From Caprimulgus europaeus (Eukaryota > Chordata > Aves > Caprimulgiformes > Caprimulgidae), in the NCBI GenBank assembly GCA_907165065.1, contig OU015528.1, positions 44,321,515-44,385,514 of the forward strand: a stretch of 64,000 nt of DNA, written 5' to 3'. Position 1 is the stretch's first letter; every line of letters starts with the position of its first letter. Positions 60,801-64,000 of this stretch are shown piece by piece. The translations under genes and the position numbers were made by a program. A model generated the notes under the pieces. That model was given only the letters and a program-made list of their open reading frames with translations. It ran no database searches and was not told where the DNA came from.

Positions 60801-62725
60801 GAGTTTTGTGCAGTGTTTCTGTTTGAGAGGAATAAAGTCCAGCCTGTTAGGATTATTGGATTTTTCTCCATGACACAAACAGTATATGGTTATATTTAGG
60901 ATTCTTCCATAAAAGTTGGTTCAGTTTCCATTTCTTACAATTATTTTCTTCTGTAGATTAAAATGTAAATAATAAATGGACCCCTATTATGAAAAAAAAT
61001 GTATCTACCCTTCAAATAAATTTCTGCTTATAATTATGTGATTATTTGTAATATATTTGTATTAATTTGATTTATTTTAGACTGATGCTGCACTGTTGCT
61101 TTGTTCGTAGTAAAGTAGTTGACTCAGAAAGTGAGATTTCTCTTGCTTTTGGAAATTGTTAGGACTCTTATGTTGAAGATGTTCAACTGCCTCACAATAT
61201 AAGGGCACAAGATCATATGAGCATACGTCTGTGGCTAAGATGTCGTATGATGTTAGTGACTGGACTAGTAACACAGATACGTGGCGTTGGTGATATGAAA
61301 GGTATTACTCTGTTTTGGTTTAGACTTTAGAGTATAATAGGCAAGTGAGCCTATTCAGACACAATTCTTATTAATAAATAAAAAATATTAACATTAATTC
61401 TGGAGCTGTATTATCACTCAGAAATTATTTGCATTAAATTCATCCAATGCAAAAAGAAAAAATATGGTTTTGAGTGCAATCTCTCCCTAGAGTATGTAAA
61501 CACAAAGCATTATATTAATCTTCATTTAATGGTCATTATCTTTTAATAAATCACAATGTTCTAGTGTAATTAAGTTAAATAAGTATGCTTGTTTTAAAAA
61601 AACCACTGTTGCTACATACTTCTAGTTTTAAAAGTCTCAGAAGTTTTTTTTCACTTTTTATACCTACAATAAAGGAAATGTTCCTATATATGTGCTAAAA
61701 ATATTCCTGTTCCTATTTTTTAAAAGAATTTAAGTGAGATACTACAACATACATTTATTGCAGTTTAATTATGAATAAAATGTTTTCTTTCCTTAGTTCT
61801 GTGAACTTCTTATAAACTCTGATGCTCACTTAAGTGTCAAAATCAGTCTAAGTCTGTAGCCAAACTCTGATTTAATCTCTTCTGGATAATTCCTGGGAAG
61901 GTTGTATTTTGAAATCTAAGATCACATTTTTTAACATGTAGCATATGTTTTATGTCTGAGAATGACATCTGACCTACAAAATCTAATTATTTATGCTGGT
62001 GGCTTACATATAAAGAGTGTATTTGGATGAACTTAAACCAAGTCCAGTTTAAAAATTAAGGGGTTTTTCTTTCTTTTTAAAGTAAATTGGGCACAGAATC
62101 AATGAAATGGTAAATGTGGAATCTATAATGTCAGATTTTCTGTAACTTTCTATTGTATTTTTACTCTTCATATATTCTCTTCTTTTAGAAAATGATGTGG
62201 CTGAACGCAGAAGTGTGATAAAAGAAGTGATACTAGAGGCAGAAGCCTTTGGTGATATTGAGACTCAGGCTGAAATTATGCTGCAAGCTGCTATTCTTAA
62301 CCTGCAAGAAAAACGTCCCATGTCAGGCATTAAACTCCTTTTGCAGGTTTGAGCACAAAGGAGAAACTGTTTGCTTTTCTTGCATTTTTCACGTAGTCAG
62401 AAGAGCTGATGCCAGCATTAAATAAGCTTGAATTAGTGCCTCTGAAATAGATTTTTTTTTTCACTTAGTGTGATTTGTCCTCATAAATAGACAGCAAAAG
62501 TAGTAACTAGTTTGGTTTATGTTTTCTATGTCCAAACAGGATATAATCACTTTACTCCAAGAGGATACGTTTATTTCCCCTCCAGCTTCCTTGACTCTTG
62601 TGAAAAGTATGCTTCTACTGGCAGACATACTAACACTGCAAACAGTAGAGGACACAGAACATTGCTCTTCTACAGAGGAACCATTAAACCTACTAATTTT
62701 AGCACATGAGCTTACCATTAAAGCA
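763..62725 (+). CDS. CFAP54: CFAP54, partial gene: 41 internal coding exons
   Basis: CFAP54 is a subunit of the C1d projection of the central-pair apparatus in 9+2 axonemes, working with CFAP46, CFAP74 and CFAP221. In mouse its loss causes ciliary dyskinesia, hydrocephalus and male infertility. I recognised it from exon peptides such as [37 protein letters not shown] and [18 protein letters not shown]. Exons were placed by open frame, AG acceptor and GT donor, and phase is preserved through the series. The placed coding sequence totals 5,844 nt if exon 14 ends at 28338, about 1,948 residues. Both ends of the gene lie outside the window. Exon numbers used here are local. Introns shorter than about 1.3 kb not listed separately hold nothing I recognise. 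The identification rests on memory of the family, not on a search. Confidence 0.9.
1475..1622 (+). CDS. CFAP54: CFAP54 local exon 2
   Basis: Phase 0 to phase 1, 148 nt. It starts [13 protein letters not shown] and ends with the well conserved helix [18 protein letters not shown]. Acceptor TTATTAG, donor AAG|GTAGGT. Followed by a 795-nt intron in which I see nothing recognisable. Confidence 0.88.
2418..2495 (+). CDS. CFAP54: CFAP54 local exon 3
   Basis: Short exon of 78 nt, phase 1 to phase 1, encoding a lysine/serine-rich stretch ([11 protein letters not shown]) and then IEDFNFLT. Acceptor CACATAG, donor CAG|GTACGA. The following intron is only 83 nt. Confidence 0.82.
2579..2700 (+). CDS. 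CFAP54: CFAP54 local exon 4
   Basis: 122 nt, phase 1 to phase 0. Encodes a basic helix ([20 protein letters not shown]) and then [11 protein letters not shown]. Acceptor TTTTACAG, donor GAG|GTAAAA. Confidence 0.85.
2701..5968 (+). other. Intron 4, 3.27 kb
   Basis: AT-rich intron with short chance reading frames on both strands and no recognisable transposon, RNA gene or conserved domain. Confidence 0.6.
5969..6142 (+). CDS. CFAP54: CFAP54 local exon 5
   Basis: 58 codons, phase 0 to 0. The first half is helical ([20 protein letters not shown]). The second half is a basic and proline-rich connector ([16 protein letters not shown]) leading to [11 protein letters not shown], which reads as the lead-in strand of the fibronectin-III-like unit that follows. 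Donor CAG|GTAATG. Confidence 0.9.
6588..7742 (-). mobile_element. CR1 LINE, 5'-truncated and decayed
   Basis: Read on the minus strand this is the 3' part of a CR1 retrotransposon: the end of the reverse transcriptase frame, the conserved [13 protein letters not shown]-like segment near 7200, and the 3' untranslated region ending near 6588 in a degenerate CAGAATGACAGAA version of the terminal repeat. The upper boundary at 7742 is approximate. Many frame breaks; no open frame longer than about 90 codons. Clearly older than the CR1 copies at 16203 and 18344. Confidence 0.82.
8080..8092 (+). promoter_or_regulatory. CTCF-like binding motif
   Basis: CCACTAGATGGTG matches the CTCF core CCASYAGRKGGC at 11 of 12 positions, with only the last C replaced by T. 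It stands alone in intron 5. Sequence match only; occupancy unknown. Confidence 0.35.
8239..8268. repeat. Perfect 12-bp inverted repeat in a TA-rich tract
   Basis: ATATATAGTTCT at 8239-8250 is exactly complementary to 8257-8268 across a 6-nt loop (TGTACT). It is followed to about 8330 by AT/TA microsatellite-like sequence that repeats AGAACTATATA once more. Such tracts can extrude hairpins and often vary in length. Confidence 0.8.
9255..9347 (+). CDS. CFAP54: CFAP54 local exon 6 (FN3-like, first half)
   Basis: 31 codons, phase 0 to 0, [13 protein letters not shown] to LPNTGEE. The V-x-W strand is typical of the B strand of a fibronectin type III fold and continues the proline lead-in of exon 5. 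Acceptor TCAAAG, donor GAG|GTAAGA. Confidence 0.9.
9348..11714 (+). other. Intron 6, 2.37 kb
   Basis: No repeat family or gene recognised. Between about 10050 and 11350 the base composition is less AT-rich and longer chance frames occur (127 codons at 10792-11175), which could be an old unrecognised insertion, but none resembles a known protein. Confidence 0.5.
11715..11900 (+). CDS. CFAP54: CFAP54 local exon 7 (FN3-like, second half)
   Basis: 62 codons, phase 0 to 0. Contains [19 protein letters not shown], the L-x-P-x-x-x-Y-x-F-x-V-x-A pattern of strands E-F of a fibronectin type III domain. It continues into [21 protein letters not shown]. One of the most conserved parts of CFAP54 and the main basis of the gene call. 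A 987-nt intron with nothing recognised follows, ending in a T run before exon 8. Confidence 0.95.
12888..13030 (+). CDS. CFAP54: CFAP54 local exon 8
   Basis: 143 nt, phase 0 to 2. [20 protein letters not shown] has the spacing of a TPR helix pair (A-x-x-x-G-x-x-x-x-A). A serine/asparagine-rich end leads to ISEK. Acceptor is a T15-rich tract plus GTAG; donor AAG|GTAACT. Confidence 0.93.
13031..15582 (+). other. Intron 8, 2.55 kb
   Basis: AT-rich intron. A short TA repeat lies near 14545-14560. No transposon or gene recognised. Confidence 0.6.
15583..15730 (+). CDS. CFAP54: CFAP54 local exon 9
   Basis: 148 nt, phase 2 to 0. Encodes [18 protein letters not shown] and then [17 protein letters not shown]. 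Acceptor TTTTGTAG, donor CAA|GTATGT. Confidence 0.93.
16203..17962 (+). mobile_element. CR1 LINE, reverse transcriptase part, pseudogene-like
   Basis: 5'-truncated CR1 copy that starts inside ORF2, just before the [12 protein letters not shown] segment, and runs through the reverse transcriptase to a degenerate 3' end at GATTCTATA. Recognisable blocks are [53 protein letters not shown] and [11 protein letters not shown]. The FADD catalytic motif is intact near 17085. The frame is broken: an interrupted segment near 16360-16410, a shift near 16850, a stop at 17253-17255 and a further shift near 17430. The C-terminal frame is open from 17422 to 17886. Confidence 0.93.
18344..19612 (-). mobile_element. 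CR1 LINE of a different subfamily, 5'-truncated
   Basis: Minus-strand CR1 copy. Its 3' end lies at 18344, where two CATAGAAT units, the reverse complement of the CR1 octamer, are intact. Coding blocks include [46 protein letters not shown] and KRRLRGDLI. The catalytic motif is altered to FVDY. The C-terminus after WNRLPREV ([20 protein letters not shown]) differs from the copy at 16203, so the two belong to separate CR1 subfamilies. A 249-codon frame (18830-19579) covers most of the reverse transcriptase and changes frame before the tail. Confidence 0.93.
19787..19942 (+). CDS. CFAP54: CFAP54 local exon 10
   Basis: 52 codons, phase 0 to 0. [19 protein letters not shown] then [19 protein letters not shown], a very characteristic CFAP54 segment. 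Acceptor T-run plus TTTTACAG, donor CAG|GTGAGA. Confidence 0.95.
19943..21548 (+). other. Intron 10, 1.6 kb
   Basis: Holds a GC-rich island at about 20560-20965, listed separately. The remainder is ordinary AT-rich intron. Confidence 0.6.
20560..20965. repeat. GC-rich island, possibly an old repeat
   Basis: About 400 nt markedly richer in G and C than the intron around it, dominated by CAGG, CTGGAG and GGAGACA-like words, with no long open frame. It resembles the island at 22640-23110 in composition; both contain a GAGCT(C/TAG)-like word followed by CCTGG and CCCC. No family assigned. Confidence 0.4.
21549..21671 (+). CDS. CFAP54: CFAP54 local exon 11
   Basis: 41 codons, phase 0 to 0. [20 protein letters not shown] then [13 protein letters not shown]. 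Acceptor ATTTACAG, donor AAG|GTATGT. Confidence 0.94.
22640..23110. repeat. GC-rich island with degenerate internal repeats
   Basis: About 470 nt of GC-rich sequence. The segment at 22790 (GAGGTGAAGCTGGGAAGTCA) recurs in diverged form at 22895 (GAGGTCAGGCTGAGGAGTCA), an offset of 105 nt. Shorter related units with a TCAACCCG, TCAATCCG or TCAGTCCG core lie near 22740, 22808 and 22912. This looks like a decayed minisatellite or repeat-derived insertion. No open frame of interest. Confidence 0.5.
23268..23936 (+). mobile_element. Solitary LTR, avian ERVL-type family
   Basis: About 669 nt starting TGTCCCGG and ending CCACA, with an ATT-rich internal tract near 23705-23795 and the late segment TTCTTATCTCAACC. 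The order of blocks matches an ERVL-family LTR common in birds, recalled from memory. No internal retroviral region or second LTR is present, so it is a solo LTR. Flanking 5-mers ATGGT (23263-23267) and ATGGC (23937-23941) are a near-matching target duplication. It is visibly diverged from the family sequence and so not recent. A fossil with no coding capacity. Confidence 0.82.
24521..24664 (+). CDS. CFAP54: CFAP54 local exon 12
   Basis: 48 codons, phase 0 to 0. [20 protein letters not shown] has TPR-like helix spacing. It ends in a serine/threonine-rich polar stretch ([12 protein letters not shown], then [13 protein letters not shown]). Donor AAA|GTAAGT. Confidence 0.93.
24665..26029 (+). 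other. Intron 12, 1.37 kb
   Basis: AT-rich intron; nothing recognised apart from purine-rich stretches near 25290-25390 and 25540-25640. Confidence 0.6.
26030..26126 (+). CDS. CFAP54: CFAP54 local exon 13
   Basis: 97 nt, phase 0 to 1. [20 protein letters not shown] then [10 protein letters not shown], a charged helix. Acceptor ATTTCAG, donor CCAG|GTGGGT. Confidence 0.9.
26127..28255 (+). other. Intron 13, 2.13 kb
   Basis: Holds a minus-strand CR1 fragment (26833-27455); otherwise AT-rich with nothing recognised. Confidence 0.65.
26833..27455 (-). mobile_element. CR1 LINE 3' fragment, old
   Basis: Minus-strand copy of the CR1 3' end: a degenerate terminal repeat at 26833 (CGTAGAATAATTTAGG), 3' untranslated region, and the last part of the reverse transcriptase frame including [13 protein letters not shown] near 27420 and the downstream LxEVNSSLC region. 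Highly decayed. The upper edge is approximate. Confidence 0.8.
28256..28338 (+). CDS. CFAP54: CFAP54 local exon 14 (end uncertain)
   Basis: The phase-1 end of exon 13 joins this frame in register after the AACAG acceptor (28251-28255), giving [20 protein letters not shown] and then VPECIFNL. The frame stays open to a stop at 28354-28356. Exon 15 needs a phase-0 junction, yet no good GT donor exists before the stop. Phase-0 options are GC at 28339 (position used here), GT at 28312 or 28315 (both GTTG/GTTC, weak), and GT at 28285 (GTAGCT). The exon is needed because exon 13 ends in phase 1 and exon 15 starts in phase 0. Confidence 0.6.
29044..29197 (+). CDS. CFAP54: CFAP54 local exon 15
   Basis: 154 nt, phase 0 to 1. 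[20 protein letters not shown] then [15 protein letters not shown] and [11 protein letters not shown]. Acceptor TTCCAG, donor AAG|GTAGGA. A 1.1-kb intron with nothing recognised follows. Confidence 0.92.
30309..30435 (+). CDS. CFAP54: CFAP54 local exon 16
   Basis: 127 nt, phase 1 to 2. [20 protein letters not shown] then [16 protein letters not shown]. Hydrophobic helices. Acceptor TATTGCAG, donor AAG|GTAGAT. An 854-nt intron without recognised content follows. Confidence 0.93.
31290..31401 (+). CDS. CFAP54: CFAP54 local exon 17
   Basis: 112 nt, phase 2 to 0. [20 protein letters not shown] then [14 protein letters not shown], polar and probably poorly structured. Acceptor GTTTGTCAG, donor AAA|GTGAGT. 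A 948-nt intron without recognised content follows. Confidence 0.88.
32350..32498 (+). CDS. CFAP54: CFAP54 local exon 18 (basic linker)
   Basis: 149 nt, phase 0 to 2. [20 protein letters not shown] then [15 protein letters not shown] and MKSPVAQ. Strongly basic, helical toward its end. Acceptor is a T run plus TTAG, donor AAAG|GTAAAT. Confidence 0.88.
32499..34101 (+). other. Intron 18, 1.6 kb
   Basis: AT-rich intron without recognisable elements. Confidence 0.6.
34102..34332 (+). CDS. CFAP54: CFAP54 local exon 19
   Basis: 231 nt, the longest exon here, phase 2 to 2. [20 protein letters not shown], then [20 protein letters not shown] and [17 protein letters not shown]. The last part reads as a helix pair. 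Acceptor CGTTTAG, donor ACAG|GTATAT. A 418-nt intron follows. Confidence 0.93.
34751..34887 (+). CDS. CFAP54: CFAP54 local exon 20
   Basis: 137 nt, phase 2 to 1. [20 protein letters not shown] then [20 protein letters not shown]. The second half is proline- and charge-rich and likely disordered. Acceptor TTCTGCAG, donor CTT|GTAAGA. Confidence 0.88.
34888..36535 (+). other. Intron 20, 1.65 kb
   Basis: Nothing recognised except a run of 23 T residues at 36469-36491 ahead of the exon 21 acceptor. Confidence 0.6.
36469..36491 (+). repeat. T23 homopolymer
   Basis: Uninterrupted run of 23 T, about 45 nt before the exon 21 acceptor. Its length is likely to vary between individuals and to be prone to sequencing error. 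It may add to the pyrimidine signal but is far from the AG. Confidence 0.85.
36536..36714 (+). CDS. CFAP54: CFAP54 local exon 21
   Basis: 179 nt, phase 1 to 0. A Thr/Ser/Gln-rich disordered start ([20 protein letters not shown]) gives way to an ordered helix ([20 protein letters not shown]). Acceptor TCTTCAG, donor GTG|GTAAGA. A 691-nt intron follows. Confidence 0.9.
37406..37633 (+). CDS. CFAP54: CFAP54 local exon 22
   Basis: 76 codons, phase 0 to 0. [20 protein letters not shown] then [19 protein letters not shown], a conserved helical block of the family. Acceptor GCATAG, donor AAG|GTAAAA. The next intron is only 211 nt. Confidence 0.95.
37845..38068 (+). CDS. CFAP54: CFAP54 local exon 23
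   Basis: 224 nt, phase 0 to 2. [20 protein letters not shown], then [20 protein letters not shown] and [17 protein letters not shown]. Conserved; the last part has helix-repeat spacing. Donor ACA|GTAAGT. The next intron is 107 nt. Confidence 0.95.
38176..38311 (+). CDS. CFAP54: CFAP54 local exon 24
   Basis: 136 nt, phase 2 to 0. [20 protein letters not shown] then [16 protein letters not shown]. Acceptor TTTTTCAG, donor AAG|GTGAAC. Confidence 0.93.
38312..39927 (+). other. Intron 24, 1.6 kb
   Basis: A less AT-rich patch at about 38965-39200 is bounded by a 13-bp inverted repeat (39012-39024 and 39184-39196). A 107-codon minus-strand frame across it matches nothing I know. No family assigned. 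Confidence 0.5.
39928..40042 (+). CDS. CFAP54: CFAP54 local exon 25
   Basis: 115 nt, phase 0 to 1. [20 protein letters not shown] then [16 protein letters not shown]. Less obviously conserved than its neighbours, but both phases fit. Acceptor CTTTTAG, donor ACAG|GTCAGA. A 1.0-kb intron with nothing recognised follows. Confidence 0.8.
41052..41204 (+). CDS. CFAP54: CFAP54 local exon 26
   Basis: 153 nt, phase 1 to 1. [20 protein letters not shown] then [18 protein letters not shown], helical and basic. Acceptor CATTTTAG, donor CAAG|GTGAGT. A 525-nt intron follows. Confidence 0.92.
41730..41927 (+). CDS. CFAP54: CFAP54 local exon 27
   Basis: 198 nt, phase 1 to 1. [20 protein letters not shown] then [14 protein letters not shown]. 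Acceptor TGATCTAG, donor ATTG|GTAATT. The following 895-nt intron holds short T- and G-rich stretches only. Confidence 0.92.
42823..42910 (+). CDS. CFAP54: CFAP54 local exon 28 (TPR helix A)
   Basis: 88 nt, phase 1 to 2. [19 protein letters not shown] gives the first helix of a TPR unit (L-G-N-x-x-F-x-x-G). It is split from helix B by a 425-nt intron. Acceptor ATAACAG, donor AAAG|GTATTT. Confidence 0.93.
43336..43542 (+). CDS. CFAP54: CFAP54 local exon 29 (TPR helix B and beyond)
   Basis: 207 nt, phase 2 to 2. [20 protein letters not shown] completes the TPR of exon 28 (A-x-x-x-W-x-x-A-L). Then [20 protein letters not shown] and [13 protein letters not shown], further helix pairs. Acceptor TTACAG, donor TCA|GTAAGT. 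Confidence 0.95.
43543..45117 (+). other. Intron 29, 1.6 kb
   Basis: AT-rich. A small tandem duplication of TCTAATATTGTA lies near 44626-44659. Nothing else recognised. Confidence 0.6.
45118..45184 (+). CDS. CFAP54: CFAP54 local exon 30
   Basis: Short exon of 67 nt, phase 2 to 0: [20 protein letters not shown]. Acceptor ACTCTAG, donor AAG|GTAAGA. Confidence 0.9.
45185..47353 (+). other. Intron 30, 2.17 kb
   Basis: AT-rich intron with a short GTTT-type repeat near 46927-46957. No transposon or gene recognised. Confidence 0.6.
47354..47536 (+). CDS. CFAP54: CFAP54 local exon 31
   Basis: 61 codons, phase 0 to 0. [20 protein letters not shown] then [18 protein letters not shown] and a hydrophobic helix [17 protein letters not shown]. 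Conserved. Acceptor ACTTTCAG, donor ATA|GTAAGT. Confidence 0.95.
47537..49627 (+). other. Intron 31, 2.09 kb
   Basis: AT-rich; a 141-codon chance frame at 47798-48223 matches nothing known. No repeat recognised. Confidence 0.55.
49628..49714 (+). CDS. CFAP54: CFAP54 local exon 32
   Basis: 29 codons, phase 0 to 0: [20 protein letters not shown] then IEGRIFK. Acceptor TCCTACAG, donor AAG|GTAATC. A 974-nt intron follows, with low-complexity GTTT/T-rich sequence near 50205-50265. Confidence 0.93.
50689..50811 (+). CDS. CFAP54: CFAP54 local exon 33
   Basis: 41 codons, phase 0 to 0. [20 protein letters not shown] has TPR-like spacing, then [19 protein letters not shown]. Acceptor TTTCACAG, donor AAG|GTAAAC. 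Confidence 0.95.
50812..51869 (+). other. Intron 33, 1.06 kb
   Basis: Contains a sharply bounded GC-rich island (51088-51232), listed separately. The rest shows nothing recognised. Confidence 0.6.
51088..51232. repeat. Short GC-rich island
   Basis: About 145 nt rich in CCAGG and GGGCA words in otherwise AT-rich intron. It includes a CTCF-like CAGCCAGGGGGC at 51141-51152 (10 of 12 core positions). Edges are abrupt, which suggests an insertion, but no family is recognised. Confidence 0.4.
51870..51923 (+). CDS. CFAP54: CFAP54 local exon 34
   Basis: The smallest exon, 18 codons, phase 0 to 0: [18 protein letters not shown]. Acceptor ATTTTACAG, donor CAG|GTAAAA. Confidence 0.9.
51924..53495 (+). 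other. Intron 34, 1.57 kb
   Basis: Dominated by the purine tract at 52339-52578, listed separately; no other element recognised. Confidence 0.7.
52339..52578 (+). repeat. 240-nt pure-purine tract with (GAAAAA)27
   Basis: Every base from 52339 to 52578 on the plus strand is A or G. The core, 52386-52548, is a perfect hexamer repeat with a G every 6 nt (27 units), flanked by imperfect GGAAAA units and an A-run at the left edge. It generates long poly-lysine and Ser/Phe frames that are artefacts. A long mirror-symmetric purine tract like this can form triplex DNA and is likely length-polymorphic. Confidence 0.97.
53496..53712 (+). CDS. CFAP54: CFAP54 local exon 35
   Basis: 217 nt, phase 0 to 1. 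[20 protein letters not shown], then [20 protein letters not shown], followed by a polar tail [19 protein letters not shown]. Acceptor TTATAG, donor AAAG|GTAGTT. A 325-nt intron follows. Confidence 0.93.
54038..54132 (+). CDS. CFAP54: CFAP54 local exon 36
   Basis: 95 nt, phase 1 to 0. [20 protein letters not shown] then [11 protein letters not shown]. The frame is open upstream to 53956, but 54036-54037 is the only AG giving the required phase with a pyrimidine tract before it. Donor AAG|GTAATC. Confidence 0.88.
54133..55557 (+). other. Intron 36, 1.4 kb
   Basis: AT-rich with GTTT/T-rich low complexity near 54640-54700. Nothing else recognised. Confidence 0.6.
55558..55727 (+). CDS. CFAP54: CFAP54 local exon 37
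   Basis: 170 nt, phase 0 to 2. [20 protein letters not shown] then [20 protein letters not shown], amphipathic and possibly coiled-coil. Acceptor TTCTGTAG, donor GCAG|GTAAGT. Confidence 0.95.
55728..59579 (+). other. Intron 37, 3.85 kb
   Basis: Long AT-rich intron. Scattered chance frames (for example 57618-57899) match nothing known. No transposon recognised. Confidence 0.55.
59580..59682 (+). CDS. CFAP54: CFAP54 local exon 38
   Basis: 103 nt, phase 2 to 0. [20 protein letters not shown] then [10 protein letters not shown], continuing the helix of exon 37. Acceptor TTATCACAG, donor TTG|GTATGT. Confidence 0.95.
59683..61162 (+). other. Intron 38, 1.5 kb
   Basis: AT-rich intron without recognisable elements. 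Confidence 0.6.
61163..61301 (+). CDS. CFAP54: CFAP54 local exon 39
   Basis: 139 nt, phase 0 to 1. [20 protein letters not shown] then [11 protein letters not shown]. The W-L-R-C-R helix is a family signature. Acceptor TTGTTAG (weak pyrimidine tract), donor AAAG|GTATTA. An 887-nt intron follows. Confidence 0.93.
62189..62346 (+). CDS. CFAP54: CFAP54 local exon 40
   Basis: 158 nt, phase 1 to 0. [20 protein letters not shown], then [16 protein letters not shown] and GIKLLLQ. Helical repeat-like. Acceptor CTTTTAG, donor CAG|GTTTGA, a weak donor. The next intron is 193 nt. Confidence 0.94.
62540..62725 (+). CDS. CFAP54: CFAP54 local exon 41, last in window
   Basis: 62 codons, phase 0 to 0. [20 protein letters not shown], then [19 protein letters not shown] and [14 protein letters not shown]. 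Acceptor CCAAACAG, donor GCA|GTGAGT. The frame is still open, so the gene continues past the window. Confidence 0.95.
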
Positions 62726-64000
62726 GTGAGTATATGTTGTTGATTTACACAGCATTTGCAAATCCTTCCAACAATCTTAATTATCTATTCTGGAAGCTAT
62801 TTTAATAATGTATTAAAAAGGGCGATTCCTATTAATTGATCACTTTTCCCTAGAGTACATGGTCTAAAGAAGCAATTAATCTTACCATACTTATTTATGC
62901 ATACTCATCATCCATACTCATGCATGTAGTCTGATATTTTAATACAATTTAAAAAGATTGAATACTTGTAAAATGTACATCCATATATGAAAACTGAAAT
63001 AGGTAGTTTGACTTTTAAAGAGATGTGGAACACTTACATTTTCCATTTGAAATGGGGTATGTTCATACTCAGCACCTCAGGGAGGATGTATATATCATAA
63101 AATTCCTAACTCTTGAGCATCCAAATTTAAGAATTTAGCTTTGCATCTTAACTTAGAATAATTTTAATTAGAAAATCTATATAAAGTAGCATATTGTTTA
63201 TGATGTTTTAGATTGACAGATTGTTACAATCGGTATGAAGAAATAATTTCAATGTAAAAATTTAGATATGCAATGAAAAAAAAATGTAAAAGCATGAAAT
63301 CTGAGAACGGAATCTATAGTAATAAACCATTTACCTATTTGGTGATCCAGAAATAGATATACACTTCTGCAGTCTCTACCTCTACCTGTTGATACAGTTT
63401 ATAAAGAAAAGCTTTTGGATCAAATTCTTTTCTCTATTTCCTAATACGGAAGTTTAATCCATTTAAATATTTGTTCCCCCAAGTAATAAAGAATCATATG
63501 AGTCAATTCAGACTCAGACTTCCACTTGTGAAACTTGCTAGCCTTCAAGAGACTTCCCTTGTTCCCATCACCTTATTTCCATGAATGAGAAGTTGGACTG
63601 ATCCATACATGTTATTTTCTTTTTCTTTTCTGGCCTTTGTTGGATGTCAGGTTGCTTTTTAGAGGTGACAGTTTCTTTCTAGGGTTTGAGTTACTTGGGA
63701 GATCTATTTGTTAAAGACTGCTTTGAGGGAGTTTGCTTTTAGAAGGCAAAGCCTAACATTAATGAATTTGATCAAGAGCTCACTGAAATTGTTGGTTTGC
63801 TACCAAGCTCCTCTTCAAAGAGAATTACTAACTGAAGTAAAGGAGTTTGGGAGTATCAAGCCCTCTTCTAGTGCTCTTTTACAAGACACCTTTGAATTCC
63901 AGGGTTTTGCAATAACTAAGTTTTTCAAACTGTTATTTAATTTGCTATCTGTAACTTGATTTTACAAAGCATACTCTTTTCATAGATTTTTGTTTGTGGA
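62726..64000 (+). other. Start of the intron after exon 41
   Basis: At least 1.28 kb of AT-rich sequence to the window end. The 83-codon frame at 63708-63959 is not flanked by convincing splice sites and does not resemble CFAP54, so I leave it as intron. Confidence 0.55.

Noticed and set aside
63708-63959. Possible exon near the right edge
   Set aside because: No convincing acceptor with correct phase after exon 41, and the peptide does not look like CFAP54.
1-64000. A nested or antisense host gene, tRNA, snoRNA or microRNA in the introns
   Set aside because: Looked for and not seen; by eye I cannot exclude small structured RNAs, which would need a covariance-model search.

Overview
The window is vertebrate nuclear DNA, most likely from a bird. 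It is AT-rich and intron-rich, with GT-AG splice sites. It carries several degraded CR1 LINEs, whose 3' ends are related to the octamer ATTCTATG, and one solitary LTR of an avian ERVL-type family. There are no bacterial operons, no CRISPR array and no recognisable RNA genes.

Almost the whole window is the interior of one plus-strand gene, which I identify from its protein sequence as CFAP54 (cilia- and flagella-associated protein 54). CFAP54 is a very large protein of the C1d projection of the axonemal central apparatus in motile cilia and sperm flagella. I placed 41 coding exons between 763 and 62725. Forty have clear acceptor and donor sites, and all splice phases agree from one exon to the next. 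Together they encode about 1,950 residues, roughly 60 percent of a protein of about 3,100. The gene enters from the left and runs out to the right, so neither the start codon nor the stop codon is present. In order the coding part holds a helical stretch, a fibronectin-III-like fold (exons 5-7), more helical and TPR-like sequence, a basic polar linker (exons 18-21), a conserved helical middle, a clear TPR unit (exons 28-29) and a helical C-terminal part.

The introns hold four CR1 copies: one minus copy in intron 5, a plus/minus tail-to-tail pair in intron 9, and one minus copy in intron 13. They also hold the solo LTR (intron 11), GC-rich islands of unknown origin (introns 10, 11 and 33), a 240-nt pure-purine tract built on (GAAAAA)27 (intron 34), a CTCF-like site and a perfect 12-bp hairpin (intron 5). 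The most useful open question is exon 14, whose reading frame and acceptor look real but which lacks a convincing donor. I found no previously undescribed biological system.
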